NCBI RefSeq assembly: GCF_030159595.1
Contig: NZ_BSKJ01000004.1
Span: forward strand, 473,747 to 537,746
DNA length: 64,000 bases
Source of the DNA: Pseudomonas putida
GTDB lineage: Bacteria; Pseudomonadota; Gammaproteobacteria; Pseudomonadales; Pseudomonadaceae
Direction: 5' to 3'
Positions within the stretch are counted from its first letter, which is position 1. The number at the start of each line of letters is the position of its first letter. Below, piece by piece: positions 26,752 to 36,531 of this stretch. The position numbers and the translations under genes are program-made. The notes under the pieces are model-generated. The model saw only the letters and a program-made list of their open reading frames with translations, did not search any database and had not been told where the DNA came from.

Positions 26752-27780
26752 TTACTCAAGGTTTTCGTGGAAGAACGTGGCCAGCTTGTTGAATGGGATC
26801 AACTCCACGCGGTCGTAGAGATCGACATGGCCGGCACCTGGCACGATCACCAGTTCCTTGGGTTCACCGGCCAGGCGGTAGGCCTCTTCACTGAATTCAC
26901 GGGAGTGAGCGTTTTCTCCCGCAATGAAGAGCATCGGACGTGGCGAGATCGTCTCGATATCGTTGAACGGATAGAAATTCATGAATCTGACATTACTGGT
27001 CAGTGTGGGATGCGTAGTCAGCAGAGGCGACAGGCCCTTCGGCGTGAATTCACCCCGAGGCGTGCGGTAAAAATCGTAAAACTCTCGCTCAATGGAATTA
27101 GAGTTCTCGGTCAGCTTTTCGACAGTGCCGCTAGTGTACTGGCTCTCTCCACCCGCAAACTCAACATCTCTTTGAGCGGCCGCAGTAGCGATTGCTTGCT
27201 TTCGCTGCTCCACCGTCACGCCATGCTTAAGGCCGTTACGGTTTGCGGCGCCCATGTCGTACATGCTTACCGTTGCAATCGCTTTCATGCGTGGGTCGAT
27301 CTTAGCCGCGCTGATCGCAAAGCTGCCGCTTCCGCAGATGCCTAGAACACCGATCCGGTTGCGATCAACAAAGCCTTGAGACCCAAGGTAGTCGACTGCC
27401 GCACTGAAGTCCTCGGCGTAGATGTCTGGCGAGACCAAGTTGCGCGGGCGCCCCTGACTTTCACCCCAAAAAGACAGATCAATCGCCAGTGTCACGAAGC
27501 CCTGCTCGGCCAGCTTCTGCGCGTACAGATTGGAGCTTTGCTCCTTCACGGCCCCCATGGGGTGACCCACGATGATGGCGGGATATCGGGTCGAGGGGTT
27601 CAGGTTTTTTGGAATAAACAGGTTCCCAACCGTGTTCATCTGAAACTGATTTTTAAACGAAACCCGCTCGAGTGAAACCTGTTCACTCTTGTAGAAATTG
27701 TTGGCTCCATGGGACATGTCGGCGGCTCCAGCAGTGAGAGAACTGGCCATCAAGGCAAACGCTATGATCAAAGACTTCAT
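26752..27780 (-). CDS. secreted alpha/beta hydrolase
   Basis: 342 aa with a clear signal peptide MKSLIIAFALMASSLTAGAA; ATG preceded by AGGAAG. Alpha/beta hydrolase with oxyanion HPMGAV and a nucleophile elbow of GICGSG, where serine is normally expected in GxSxG; the residue here is cysteine, as in some dienelactone hydrolase-like families. The late catalytic histidine lies in VPGAGHVDLYD. Periplasmic or secreted. It is often found beside AraC_N regulators and MFS exporters, as here. Substrate unknown. Confidence 0.87.
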   Translation of the reverse strand: MKSLIIAFALMASSLTAGAADMSHGANNFYKSEQVSLERVSFKNQFQMNTVGNLFIPKNLNPSTRYPAIIVGHPMGAVKEQSSNLYAQKLAEQGFVTLAIDLSFWGESQGRPRNLVSPDIYAEDFSAAVDYLGSQGFVDRNRIGVLGICGSGSFAISAAKIDPRMKAIATVSMYDMGAANRNGLKHGVTVEQRKQAIATAAAQRDVEFAGGESQYTSGTVEKLTENSNSIEREFYDFYRTPRGEFTPKGLSPLLTTHPTLTSNVRFMNFYPFNDIETISPRPMLFIAGENAHSREFSEEAYRLAGEPKELVIVPGAGHVDLYDRVELIPFNKLATFFHENLE

Positions 27781-28001
27781 GCATTTCTTCCTGTCTGCTC
27801 GAAATGGATTAGGTGTGAGTTGCGAACGCTGCGAGGCAACGTAAACCTCCCAACTGCCGCCCATCTTCCTGGCTGACACCGCTGGATCAGTAGAGTAAAC
27901 GGGTAGTTTTCTTGCCTAAATCTCCAAGACTTGCTGACAGATCGTGTACAACCGTCGTGCGAGGCGTACTGTGTTGGGACGAGAAGATTGGAAGCTTGCC
28001 C

Positions 28002-28922
28002 ATGTCCACCACCCTAAAAACGCCACTCCTAGATAACCCTATGGGCACGCTCTGCAGGGTGATCGGAGCGCACGCAAAAATCGCAGGTGACTTCCCTACA
28101 GCCATTGCAGACCTCAGCGTTTACCGGCGCAATGAGCCTGCCCCTCCGATCACATGCATCGTCGAGCCAAGCATTGTGTTGGTCGCACAGGGCGCTAAGG
28201 AAATGGTCATCGGAGGAGATGCCTTCCCCTACGACACAACTCGATTTTTGGTCACCTCGCTGAGCATTCCCGCACACTCTTCGGTAACGATTGCTAGCGA
28301 AGACGCCCCTTGCCTGGGTCTGGTGTTCAAGCTCGATCTCCGGACACTGGCTGAATTGATCGCGCAAGATGGCCGGCTTCCTTCGAGTGGGCATGCCCTC
28401 CAAGCAAGTGCCGGTGTAGGTACAATGAGCTCTAAGCTGCTTGAGAGCTTCACTCGTTTGATTGAGCTCTTGGAGGAGCCCGATGCGATACCCGTCCTCT
28501 GGCCCTTGATCCAGCGTGAAATCCACTACCGACTGTTGCAGGGTGACCAGGCACCGCTCCTGAGGAACATCGCCTCGGTCGGAAGCAAGGGGCATCGAAT
28601 TGCGAAAGCGATCGACTGGATGAAGCTGAATTTCTCAGCACCACTGCGAGTAGATGAACTGGCTTCTCAGGTTCAAATGGGGCTCTCAACCTTCCATCAG
28701 CATTTTCGTCAGCTCACCGCGATGAGCCCCCTTCAGTATCAGAAGTGGCTGAGGCTGAACGAGGCTAAGCGGTTGATGCTGAATGAGAACCTGGATGCTG
28801 CCACTGCAGCCTTCAAGGTCGGCTATGAAAGCCCCTCGCAGTTCAGCCGCGAATATGGCCGGCAATTCGGGATGTCGCCAAAGCGTGACATTGTCGAACT
28901 TCGCCGCCGCACCGTTCAATAG
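28002..28922 (+). CDS. AraC-family regulator with AraC_N domain
   Basis: 306 aa from ATG with a GGAAG site; a TTG thirty codons earlier is unlikely. The N-terminal AraC_N cupin domain shows SIVLVAQGAKEMVIGGD and FLVTSLSIPAHSSV. The C-terminal double helix-turn-helix is PLRVDELASQVQMGLSTFHQHFRQ and AAFKVGYESPSQFSREYGR. It is divergent from the hydrolase/MFS pair, which it most likely activates. Confidence 0.9.
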   Translation: MSTTLKTPLLDNPMGTLCRVIGAHAKIAGDFPTAIADLSVYRRNEPAPPITCIVEPSIVLVAQGAKEMVIGGDAFPYDTTRFLVTSLSIPAHSSVTIASEDAPCLGLVFKLDLRTLAELIAQDGRLPSSGHALQASAGVGTMSSKLLESFTRLIELLEEPDAIPVLWPLIQREIHYRLLQGDQAPLLRNIASVGSKGHRIAKAIDWMKLNFSAPLRVDELASQVQMGLSTFHQHFRQLTAMSPLQYQKWLRLNEAKRLMLNENLDAATAAFKVGYESPSQFSREYGRQFGMSPKRDIVELRRRTVQ

Positions 28923-28932
28923 TAAACCTAGG

Positions 28933-29175
28933 CTTCAGCCAGAACTCAAAGATGCGCCGCTAACCCTTCTAAAGGCCGGCCCTGTCGAGCCAGTTTGCAT
29001 TCGCTATCAACTTGCTCAAAGTTCAGGCGACCCTGAGATTTTCTTTCTGGTAGAGTGCTGGGCCAGCGAGCAAGCTCTAAAAGTGCACCAGCAAACATCC
29101 AACTTTCTCGGGGACATCAAGAAGAATGAAGAGCTGACAGTTGACGCAAGCGTGCATTTCGCGCGCGGGGAATAA
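28933..29175 (+). pseudogene. N-terminally truncated ABM monooxygenase remnant
   Basis: About 80 codons in frame, without a start codon, right after the AraC stop. The sequence retains the antibiotic-biosynthesis-monooxygenase (ABM, YgiN-like) core: CIRYQLAQSSGDPEIFFLVE, CWASEQALKVHQQTSNF and a C-terminal strand. Intact members begin about 25 residues earlier with a first beta strand that is absent here. It probably marks an old deletion at the junction between the chromosomal cluster and the island to the right. Confidence 0.65.
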
Positions 29176-29630
29176 CCTTCTGAGTAAATTTAAGTCCTGA
29201 ATCGTACAAGTAAAACTAACTGAGTTTTCTGGACTGCAGAGGGCTCAACAAACTCCTCACTTTTCCCCCGCACAGGCGCTCACTCGTTAGCGATTTATGC
29301 AGAACCACCCAATAAAGAATAAAACACCCTACGCTGATCGTGAGTGATGCCCCTATCTGACGCCTAGTATTCAGCGCTTCCACACCCAGGAGCTTATGGC
29401 TCGACGCACAGTTTCTGGTTGAGTTGGTCAAAATACTCGCAAAGTGCACCAGCAGCGTGCGCATGGCACTCCTAGCACATGAAGCCATTGAGGCTGAAAA
29501 TCATTCAGCGTACTTATTCATTGTGCGCGTGCATTTGAGTATAATATTAAAGATACCAACTAGCTTTAGACCAAGCCGTTTGAGATTGACCGACCTTTCA
29601 ACCACACAACCGGAATGCGGAGCACACTCG
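29176..29630. other. intergenic region, island left border
   Basis: About 455 bases, AT-richer than the left flank, with no supported gene. A minus-strand 90-codon frame here has a hydrophobic stretch but no ribosome site and is probably chance. No tRNA, integrase site or clear direct repeat is seen. Confidence 0.45.
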
Positions 29631-31487
29631 ATGGACGATGCTGAATTTTCATACCAATCCTCGGAGTTTTACTTGAGGCACATGAGTGATGCTATTGAAG
29701 CATCACAGTCTGGTGACGTACCAGCGGTAGGAGTTGCAGTGTTCAGCTTTTTTAGCGGGACTGAATACCAACCCGGCACTACTGCCAATCTAGAGTCGTA
29801 CCATTTTATGTGTGTGATTCATTCCGATGAGCTATCTTTATTTATTAGCATACAACCAACCTTTTTGCTTAAGTGGATACAGGTACTATTTCACTATTGT
29901 CGAAGTATGGCAGCAATGTCAGAGATCGTAGAAACCGTCTGGCCTGTGGCAGCCAGAATGGTAGAAGGGCTAAAAGGTCATTTTGAAGTCGAGGGAATGC
30001 TGGCTTCATCGCAACTGGCAGCCTGGGATTATTTTTACGGCAAAGCCAATCACCCCAGCTATCTGGAAGGGATAAAAAAGTGGAAAGTAACGCACCCAAG
30101 AGCAGTCGCCTATAGAAATCTTCTTTGTAGCACAGCAATAAATCGGGACAATCCAGACTTCAAGGATTATGTCCAAGGGTGCTACTTGACTAAAGATTGC
30201 TACACCCATGAAAACCAGGCCATAGCGATCCTGAGCTATTATTGCCACATTGAGGAAAGTGAGAGCATTCTGAATGAGCTGTTGCACCTTATCCGCACTG
30301 AAGATATGAAAGTTTTGACCAAATCCGGAAACTGCGATTTCCTGAAAGGTATAATCGGGCACTTTTACGACCACAATGACTATCAGTCGTTGTTCAAGCT
30401 TCTGTCATCAATGAAAAATGTTGCGCCTAACGCCATTCCCGGGCATGGCTTTGTCTTGAGCAATGGTCGAACATTGACCGCCATGACTGCAAGCTCAAGG
30501 ATTGATTTTCCGGCAGAGGGAAACTACCCAAGCTATGAGCGACTGATCAATATTAGGAATCAATTGCTTGGTGTATACGTTAGCCTTTTGGGTACGCCTA
30601 GCCAAGATGCCAGATTCTTTGACGCCGATCGTAGTGGCACCCCTGCAGTGGACGATGATTTATCCTCCTACAGGGATGTTGTGATTGAGCACTTTCGGTT
30701 GAATAACGATATCTACGACGAGGTGAGCTCAATCACTTTAGCCCCCTCTCATGACTTTCCAATTCAAGCGGCTAGATTTGGATTAGGCAAAAATGCGCCC
30801 TGGATATCTGCTAGCCTTGAAGTAATGGTAGACGATCCGGACGAGCACTCCTTTGTATTTATGCTTGCCAGCCATACTCACACCGTGAATGTTGAGCAAG
30901 CATTCATCCGAGCCCACTTCGGCGCATCCGCTGAAATCTACATAGACCCAAGCGTCGAAATATTCACAGAAATTTTTAAGAGCGAAAGGCATAGTGTTAT
31001 CTACATTTCGGCTCATGGGGCGTATAACCACTGGGGCAGCGGCAAGGAAGATCATATTTTATTTTCAGATGAATGCATTATTCCCGGCAATGTATTGCAC
31101 TCGTGCATTCCTAAATCGCTCTACGCCAGAAACGTGATTCTGAACATTTGTAATGGTGCCACGGTTGAAATAAGCTGTAACCCATACTCCAGAGGACTTG
31201 CAGCCTCAATCGCGAGAGGAAACCAAAGGGTGGTTTCGCACCTCTGGCCGGTAAATCCAATTTATGCCGCCTCCTTCGGATTGCTAGTTCTTCACTATCT
31301 CAGTGAACGCGACCTCCTTGCTGCAAGCAGGGAAGCTTTTGCTGTCCTAAACCAAGAAAAAGACAGCATCATTCAGATGGTTCGCTCACTGGGGGAAAAC
31401 TGTGATGCTCTATCCGACCACCTCGAGAAAACCGAATTTAGAATGAACGCATTTAAAAACATTGGAAGCATTGCTGTATACAGCTAG
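29631..31487 (+). CDS. CHAT-domain (caspase-like) protease
   Basis: 618 aa from an ATG with a GGAG site eight bases upstream; the open frame runs 69 codons further from a TTG without support. The N-terminal about 400 residues match nothing I recognise. The C-terminal CHAT protease domain carries the catalytic dyad: His461 in YISAHGAYNHWG and Cys507 in ILNICNGA, followed by the CHAT-typical SRGLAASIARGNQRVVSHLWPV. CHAT proteases often act as executioners in bacterial immunity. It is convergent with a Ser/Thr kinase gene. Low GC and A/T-rich codons compared with the left flank suggest transfer. Confidence 0.88.
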   Translation: MDDAEFSYQSSEFYLRHMSDAIEASQSGDVPAVGVAVFSFFSGTEYQPGTTANLESYHFMCVIHSDELSLFISIQPTFLLKWIQVLFHYCRSMAAMSEIVETVWPVAARMVEGLKGHFEVEGMLASSQLAAWDYFYGKANHPSYLEGIKKWKVTHPRAVAYRNLLCSTAINRDNPDFKDYVQGCYLTKDCYTHENQAIAILSYYCHIEESESILNELLHLIRTEDMKVLTKSGNCDFLKGIIGHFYDHNDYQSLFKLLSSMKNVAPNAIPGHGFVLSNGRTLTAMTASSRIDFPAEGNYPSYERLINIRNQLLGVYVSLLGTPSQDARFFDADRSGTPAVDDDLSSYRDVVIEHFRLNNDIYDEVSSITLAPSHDFPIQAARFGLGKNAPWISASLEVMVDDPDEHSFVFMLASHTHTVNVEQAFIRAHFGASAEIYIDPSVEIFTEIFKSERHSVIYISAHGAYNHWGSGKEDHILFSDECIIPGNVLHSCIPKSLYARNVILNICNGATVEISCNPYSRGLAASIARGNQRVVSHLWPVNPIYAASFGLLVLHYLSERDLLAASREAFAVLNQEKDSIIQMVRSLGENCDALSDHLEKTEFRMNAFKNIGSIAVYS

Positions 31488-31500
31488 CAACCAATAACCT

Positions 31501-31525
31501 AGGCCTTCGGTAACGAAGGCCTTTT
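31501..31525 (+). terminator. intrinsic terminator after CHAT gene
   Basis: AGGCCTTCG-GTAA-CGAAGGCCTTTT: a perfect 9-bp stem with a T-run, 14 bases after the stop. Confidence 0.92.
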
Positions 31526-31652
31526 GTTATAATAAAGATTTATAGATAGCATTGCACACACTGGCCAGTCCTCCTCAAACCCTGCTTTTCAAAGTAAACA
31601 GGTGAGGTGTAGGTGACTCGGCCATATGACGATGACAGCAGGCGAATTACGC

Positions 31653-32720
31653 CTAGCCGAAGCGCTTTTGAAACCTCGCCCACGCATTCGCTAGGTAGGG
31701 CCATTCATCCGCTAAATCACCTTTTGAAGCGTTACCATCGAAGTGGCCGATGACACCACTCAGCTGAAAGTGGGAAATTTCGCATCGAGCCTTGATAAGA
31801 CTGAGAATCTCGTCCCTCAAACCCATCATGCTAGGTCGCTCATCAGGATCAACTGACAGCGTCCGCTGAACTAGGCTGATAATATCCGAAGTCAAATTGA
31901 CTTCCGTGTGTAGGAGACACCCACGTGCTATCCATTTCTGCCATTCCTTAGAGCGAGTCCATTTGGTCGAGTGTCCTGGCTTAGCGGATGGCCAGACATC
32001 ATCAGTGCGAACACCTACCGGGTGAACGCCGCTGGTGAGAAGCTCATATAGAATGATGCCTAGGGCAAAAACATCTGTCTTTTCGGAGAGCTGGGTTCTA
32101 CCCCACTGCTCCGGAGCCATATACGGCCTTGACCCTTCGAAAACCGCAGGTGTCTTCAAGAAAGCGTTAGCGAGTCCAAAGTCGGCAATCATCGCCACCT
32201 GATAGATATCAATGTTTCTGAGTCCATTGATGACTTTTTCGAAATCACGCACAAAAATATTGGCTGGCTTCAGATCTTGATGGCAAGCAAGGCCACGGCT
32301 ATAGCAGTGTATTAACCCCGAGCAACAGTAGGCGATCAGAGAAAGTTGCCTGATCTCGCTTTGCCCCGACATGTAGTCCAGTAGGTCTCCATCCCAATAT
32401 CGAAACAGGGCAACTGGCGCGCCTAGGACTTCCCGCAGGTCGAAACACCAATGCACAAATGTGTGATGCGAAAAACGCAATTGAAGAGCCAATTCCTGAA
32501 CGAAACGCTTGTTTGCTTCTACAGCAGGAACCGTCTCAAGCTTGCGGGGCACCTTGGCGCACACGTAACGAGGATTAACCGACTCTCCCTGATCCATGAC
32601 AAAGATGTCACCGCACACACCGTTTAGTCGCTTGACGACTACACCGCGATTACCTAATGCGGCCGCAAGCAGGAATTCCTGCTCGTCCTCGCTAAAGTCG
32701 TAGAAAAACGGGAGTTCCAT
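31653..32720 (-). CDS. Ser/Thr protein kinase
   Basis: 355 aa from ATG (MELPFFYDF); a GTG 17 codons upstream is equally open, and neither has a strong ribosome site. A Hanks-type kinase domain covers most of the protein: ATP-lysine in VCAKVPRKL, catalytic loop ACHQDLKPANIFV (HQD in place of HRD, so a non-RD kinase), DFGLANAF, and APEQWGRTQLSEKTDVFALGIILYEL. No transmembrane helix or PASTA domain, so cytoplasmic. Solo kinases in defence islands can trigger abortive infection. It is convergent with the CHAT protease; a link is possible but unproven. Confidence 0.9.
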   Translation of the reverse strand: MELPFFYDFSEDEQEFLLAAALGNRGVVVKRLNGVCGDIFVMDQGESVNPRYVCAKVPRKLETVPAVEANKRFVQELALQLRFSHHTFVHWCFDLREVLGAPVALFRYWDGDLLDYMSGQSEIRQLSLIAYCCSGLIHCYSRGLACHQDLKPANIFVRDFEKVINGLRNIDIYQVAMIADFGLANAFLKTPAVFEGSRPYMAPEQWGRTQLSEKTDVFALGIILYELLTSGVHPVGVRTDDVWPSAKPGHSTKWTRSKEWQKWIARGCLLHTEVNLTSDIISLVQRTLSVDPDERPSMMGLRDEILSLIKARCEISHFQLSGVIGHFDGNASKGDLADEWPYLANAWARFQKRFG

Positions 32721-32771
32721 GTTTGTGTGTTCCGTCACTAGAGAGCGCTCCACCTGCCACACCTTACCCAC

Positions 32772-33428
32772 CTATGAGCGAGCGATGAGCAATAAGGTGC
32801 CTAGTGTAGCGTTAACGCAACGGAGGTTGCTGCCTCGCGTTCGGCTAGCGTCAAGCACGGACGCGATCAGGCCCGTGGATTAACAGGCCTTCCCTCCTCC
32901 TTGAACGGCGGCACAACATTGGCGTGGTTAAGACTCTTCAACCGGGACATCGCCTACTAGCATGGGTACGACATCAGGCTCACGCGCACGATCATCAGCA
33001 GCCATGCTGGTGACCATCAATAGCCGTGGAAAGGGTGATCATTCCGCTCCGCACTAGCCAAACCATCTTGAGGCTTCAGATCGGCCAGGGAACTTCATGG
33101 ATGGGACTTGCCACGTATGCCATTCAGATTTGGCATGCGTAGGGCAAAACGTTAACCACTGGGTTTGAGCGGCTGTAGAGGCCCGTGCTGAATTCAGCAA
33201 TGCGCACTGAATGGTGATTGCTTAGCGCGTTTTCATGGCTAATACGCCAAATCTAAACCTTTCTCTCACCAACACGTCGTTGGTTGTCATGGCAATCTGC
33301 TGGCAACTGAAGCCGCTAGGATTTAGCATCTGGATCAGCCAAAGAACATCACCACCCTGAGCAGAAGACACGGGAGTCTGACACACCTGGCAGGCCAGGT
33401 GATGCCCAATTGAACAAGGAGAGCTTCA
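32772..33428. other. intergenic region, kinase / helicase
   Basis: About 650 bases with no supported gene between the divergent kinase and helicase genes. It should hold both promoters. Short inverted repeats are present, for example ATTCAG...CTGAAT near 33,191-33,214. An AAGGAG ribosome site precedes the helicase start. Confidence 0.45.
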
Positions 33429-36092
33429 ATGAGTTTGAGCGATGCCCACGACGTTGCGACTGAGGCGCTGGAAACCTTTCACAAGATTGAGGACGGTGCG
33501 GCGCGGCTTCTAGCGGCACGTAGCGGTGAGGCGTCCGACGCCCTGGCAGTGATCAACACGTTCACCAACACTGCAGCAGTAGCCAAAATCGCATCTATTG
33601 GTGACGACACCACCAAATCGTTGCTCAGCCTCGTCCGCGAGCCTGCGATCTCACGCGTGGTTGCCGAGACAGACGAAGGCAAGGTCGTCACTTACTATAT
33701 CTGCCGCACTACCAACATTACGGTCAAAGGGACGATGCTGGCTGGCTACCGTACCCCTATCGGTCGTCTGGCTGTCTTCGATGTCGGTGAAAGTGTCGAG
33801 CTTGAGGTTGCGGGGAGGCAGAGAGGCTATCGGATTCTCGAAAAGCTTGAGCTGAAGCCTCTAAAGAGTGACGACCTTTGGGATGCCACCGACAGCATTT
33901 GGCGCCGCCGGCGTACAACCCCACAGACAATCCCTTCACTTCGAAAGCTTGTTCAGCCCGTCGACGACAACGCATTCCTAGCGATGCTGGGCGGCGACTC
34001 TGAGGCAGACAAAATCCTGGAGGGTGTAGTGCATCAAATACGCAGAGCCATGGCTTTGCGTGACCAGGCAATTCTCGACAAGATCCAGGACGAGATTTTC
34101 CGGTTGTCGATTGATCATCAGCTGATCATCCTCGGCCCTCCAGGTACCGGCAAAACCACAACACTGATCAAACGCCTTGGTCAGAAACTCGATGTGCAGG
34201 CACTAAGCCCAGACGAACAACGGCTGCTAGGCCCAGCGACCAACCGCCAACGCTGGATGATGTTCACACCCTCCGACCTGTTAAAGCACTACGTCAAAGA
34301 AGCATTCAACCGGGAGAATGTTCCCGCGTCTGACGACCACATCAAAACCTGGAACAAGCGTCGGCATGACCTGGCGAGGTCAACATTTGGCATTCTGAGA
34401 ACCGGTAATAGCGGCAGCTGCATTCTCAAGGAAGATCGCCGCTATTCCAGCTTTTCGGTCAGTGATGATCCTCGGCAATGGTTTGCCGACTTCAAGGCGT
34501 ATCACCAAAACCGTCTGCTCACCTCTCTCAGAGAGGGCGCAGGCTTGCTGAAAGACTCGGCGCCGAACCTCTCGGATCCGGTCGTGAAAGAGCTGCTCAC
34601 CACAGTAGGTGAACTGAGCCCCGAGGGGCTGCTCGGGGCCTACGCGATCTGGAGCAGAATCGAGTCGCGAATCGAGCCGTTGCTCAAAACGAGCCGAGGG
34701 ACAACAGACAAGCTTATCCAGCAGCAAGGCAGTCTCCTCTACAACAAGAACAACGCTGTTTTCGTTGAGCTCGCTACCTTCCTCGAAAGCCTGGGGCAAA
34801 GCGAGGATGATATCGACGACGGTGAAGAGTTCGACGACGACACCGGCACCGATGGCACGAGCACCCCTAATCACACGGCGGAGCGCAGGGCGTTTCAGGC
34901 GTATCAGCAGTTCCTGCAGAGCCACGCGCGCACCCTGTATCGTAACGGCAGCCTTGGGAAGTCGAGTCGGGCAGCCCGGATTCGTGACTGGCTGGGAGAT
35001 AGGGTTCCGCCAGCTGAATGGCTGAAAACGCTGGGTCGCGAAATGTGCTTCCAGAACGCTCTACGGCGGTTCAGGAATGCCTGGAAACGTTACGTTCTGG
35101 AAGTCCCCACGAGCTATCGCGCGTTCCGCCGAGAGTGTCTCGCACTCGAACTCTATGACTACCGGAAGCCTGATACCCCCGCGCACATCGACGAGACCGA
35201 GCTGGACGCCATCCTGCTCCTGATGCTTCGGTCAGCGCGCGAACTCATTCGGCAAGAGTTCGTCAGGCGACACCTTGATGATCCACGCTTCACAGAGCTA
35301 GCCAAGATTTCTGACCAATTCCTCCACCAAGTGCTGGTCGATGAAGCGACTGACTTCTCTACCCTTCAGCTTGCCTGCATGGAAAGCCTGACCGACCTCT
35401 CGACCGAATCGTTCTTCGCGTGTGGTGACTTCAACCAGCGAATCACCGGACATGGCCTGAAACGAATTGACCAGCTTGAGTGGATTTCCCCGCGCCTCAA
35501 GCCCCGGCGCATTAACACTGTCTACCGTCAAAGTCAGCTGCTGAACACCTTTGCCATCAAACTTCTCGACCTCATGCAGGGAGATACGGAAGCTGTCGGC
35601 ACCCTGCCAGAGCACTCCAACCACGAAGGCGTCCAGCCCGTGCTAGGTGAGCACCTGAGTGAAGACGACGCGTCCACTTGGGTCGCGGATCGCATCATCG
35701 AGATCGATGCGCGGATGCGTTCCAAAGGCGAGGACATTCCGACCATCGCGGTACTGGTCACCTCAGAAGATCACGTCCGACCGATGGCGGATACGCTTAC
35801 CAAGAAGCTGGAACAGATCAGCCTGCGAGCCACTCCATGCGCGGACGGCCAATCTTTGGGCAATCAATCAGACATCCGGGTATTCGACGTCCAGCACATC
35901 AAGGGCCTTGAATTTGAAGCTGTGTTCTTCGTCGGAGTCGATGCCCTCGCTGAGGCCAACCCGGGGTTGTTCGAACGCTTCTTGTATGTCGGGGCTACCC
36001 GGGCGGCCACATACCTAGGCATGGTGTGCCATGAGAAGCTACCGGCAAGACTGGAAAGTATCCGTCCGTTGGTAGCCACGCACTGGTGGTAA
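33429..36092 (+). CDS. UvrD-type helicase with GreA/GreB-C-like domain
   Basis: 887 aa. Residues about 77-144 read like the C-terminal FKBP-like domain of GreA/GreB: GKVVTYYIC, then TPIGRLAVFDVGESVELEV, then RGYRILEKLEL. A superfamily-1 UvrD/Rep helicase follows: Walker A LGPPGTGKTTTL with Lys242, Walker B LVDEATDF at about 636-643, motif VQHIKGLEFEAVFFVG, and the C-terminal LYVGATRAATYLGM. The long acidic stretch near residues 460-475 (EDDIDDGEEFDDD) is a probable linker. The Gre-like domain hints at contact with RNA polymerase or transcription-replication conflict. No partner gene overlaps it. Confidence 0.82.
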   Translation: MSLSDAHDVATEALETFHKIEDGAARLLAARSGEASDALAVINTFTNTAAVAKIASIGDDTTKSLLSLVREPAISRVVAETDEGKVVTYYICRTTNITVKGTMLAGYRTPIGRLAVFDVGESVELEVAGRQRGYRILEKLELKPLKSDDLWDATDSIWRRRRTTPQTIPSLRKLVQPVDDNAFLAMLGGDSEADKILEGVVHQIRRAMALRDQAILDKIQDEIFRLSIDHQLIILGPPGTGKTTTLIKRLGQKLDVQALSPDEQRLLGPATNRQRWMMFTPSDLLKHYVKEAFNRENVPASDDHIKTWNKRRHDLARSTFGILRTGNSGSCILKEDRRYSSFSVSDDPRQWFADFKAYHQNRLLTSLREGAGLLKDSAPNLSDPVVKELLTTVGELSPEGLLGAYAIWSRIESRIEPLLKTSRGTTDKLIQQQGSLLYNKNNAVFVELATFLESLGQSEDDIDDGEEFDDDTGTDGTSTPNHTAERRAFQAYQQFLQSHARTLYRNGSLGKSSRAARIRDWLGDRVPPAEWLKTLGREMCFQNALRRFRNAWKRYVLEVPTSYRAFRRECLALELYDYRKPDTPAHIDETELDAILLLMLRSARELIRQEFVRRHLDDPRFTELAKISDQFLHQVLVDEATDFSTLQLACMESLTDLSTESFFACGDFNQRITGHGLKRIDQLEWISPRLKPRRINTVYRQSQLLNTFAIKLLDLMQGDTEAVGTLPEHSNHEGVQPVLGEHLSEDDASTWVADRIIEIDARMRSKGEDIPTIAVLVTSEDHVRPMADTLTKKLEQISLRATPCADGQSLGNQSDIRVFDVQHIKGLEFEAVFFVGVDALAEANPGLFERFLYVGATRAATYLGMVCHEKLPARLESIRPLVATHWW

Positions 36093-36257
36093 TCGTGGGC
36101 TAAGCCTGATAGCCCATTCCCTACAGATGGGCTAAGAGGTCACCTTAACTTTGAGCGATGAGTCTAGGCATCAAAACAAGAAAGCCATCGCTCATGTGCC
36201 CAGGGCATCGCAATGCCGCAATCCATGGGCTTACGATCCTTGGGTTAGCTCTCACGT

Positions 36258-36428
36258 CTAAACCAGGCTTTCCTGTTTTTCCACCCACTCCATCATCAAT
36301 TCGCCCCATGCAATGTCAGCTTGCATCGCTGCTTTCGCATCGGCCAAGTCTCGCTTGTGCAAAGCCTGAAAAATCTCGAAATGCTTGTGTTTTGAACTGG
36401 CGAGCTCGCGGGTGAGTACCTCAGCCAT
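36258..36428 (-). pseudogene. C-terminal remnant of a GntR/FadR-type regulator
   Basis: In frame to a stop at 36,258 the strand encodes HKHFEIFQALHKRDLADAKA, then AMQADIAWGELMMEWVEKQ, the last helices of an FCD ligand domain of FadR-family GntR regulators. The helix-turn-helix and most of the ligand domain are missing and no start or ribosome site is present. A gene relic inside the island. Confidence 0.65.
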
Positions 36429-36492
36429 GCTCCCCCCTGAGGGGGCTCTCAACAACCCCGACTTCATGCAACCAACCCAAGGCCTGAGCCAT

Positions 36493-36516
36493 AAAAAAGC
36501 CTCCCGAAGGAGGCTC
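36493..36516 (-). terminator. intrinsic terminator of the mvaT-like gene
   Basis: Read on the minus strand: GAGCCTCC-TTCG-GGAGGC followed by six T, 16 bases beyond the mvaT-like stop. Confidence 0.93.
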
Positions 36517-36531
36517 TTGGTGCTGAGCGTC

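Noticed and set aside
29216..29488. 90-codon minus-strand frame with a hydrophobic stretch at the island border
   Set aside because: No ribosome site and no similarity that I recognise; probably chance.
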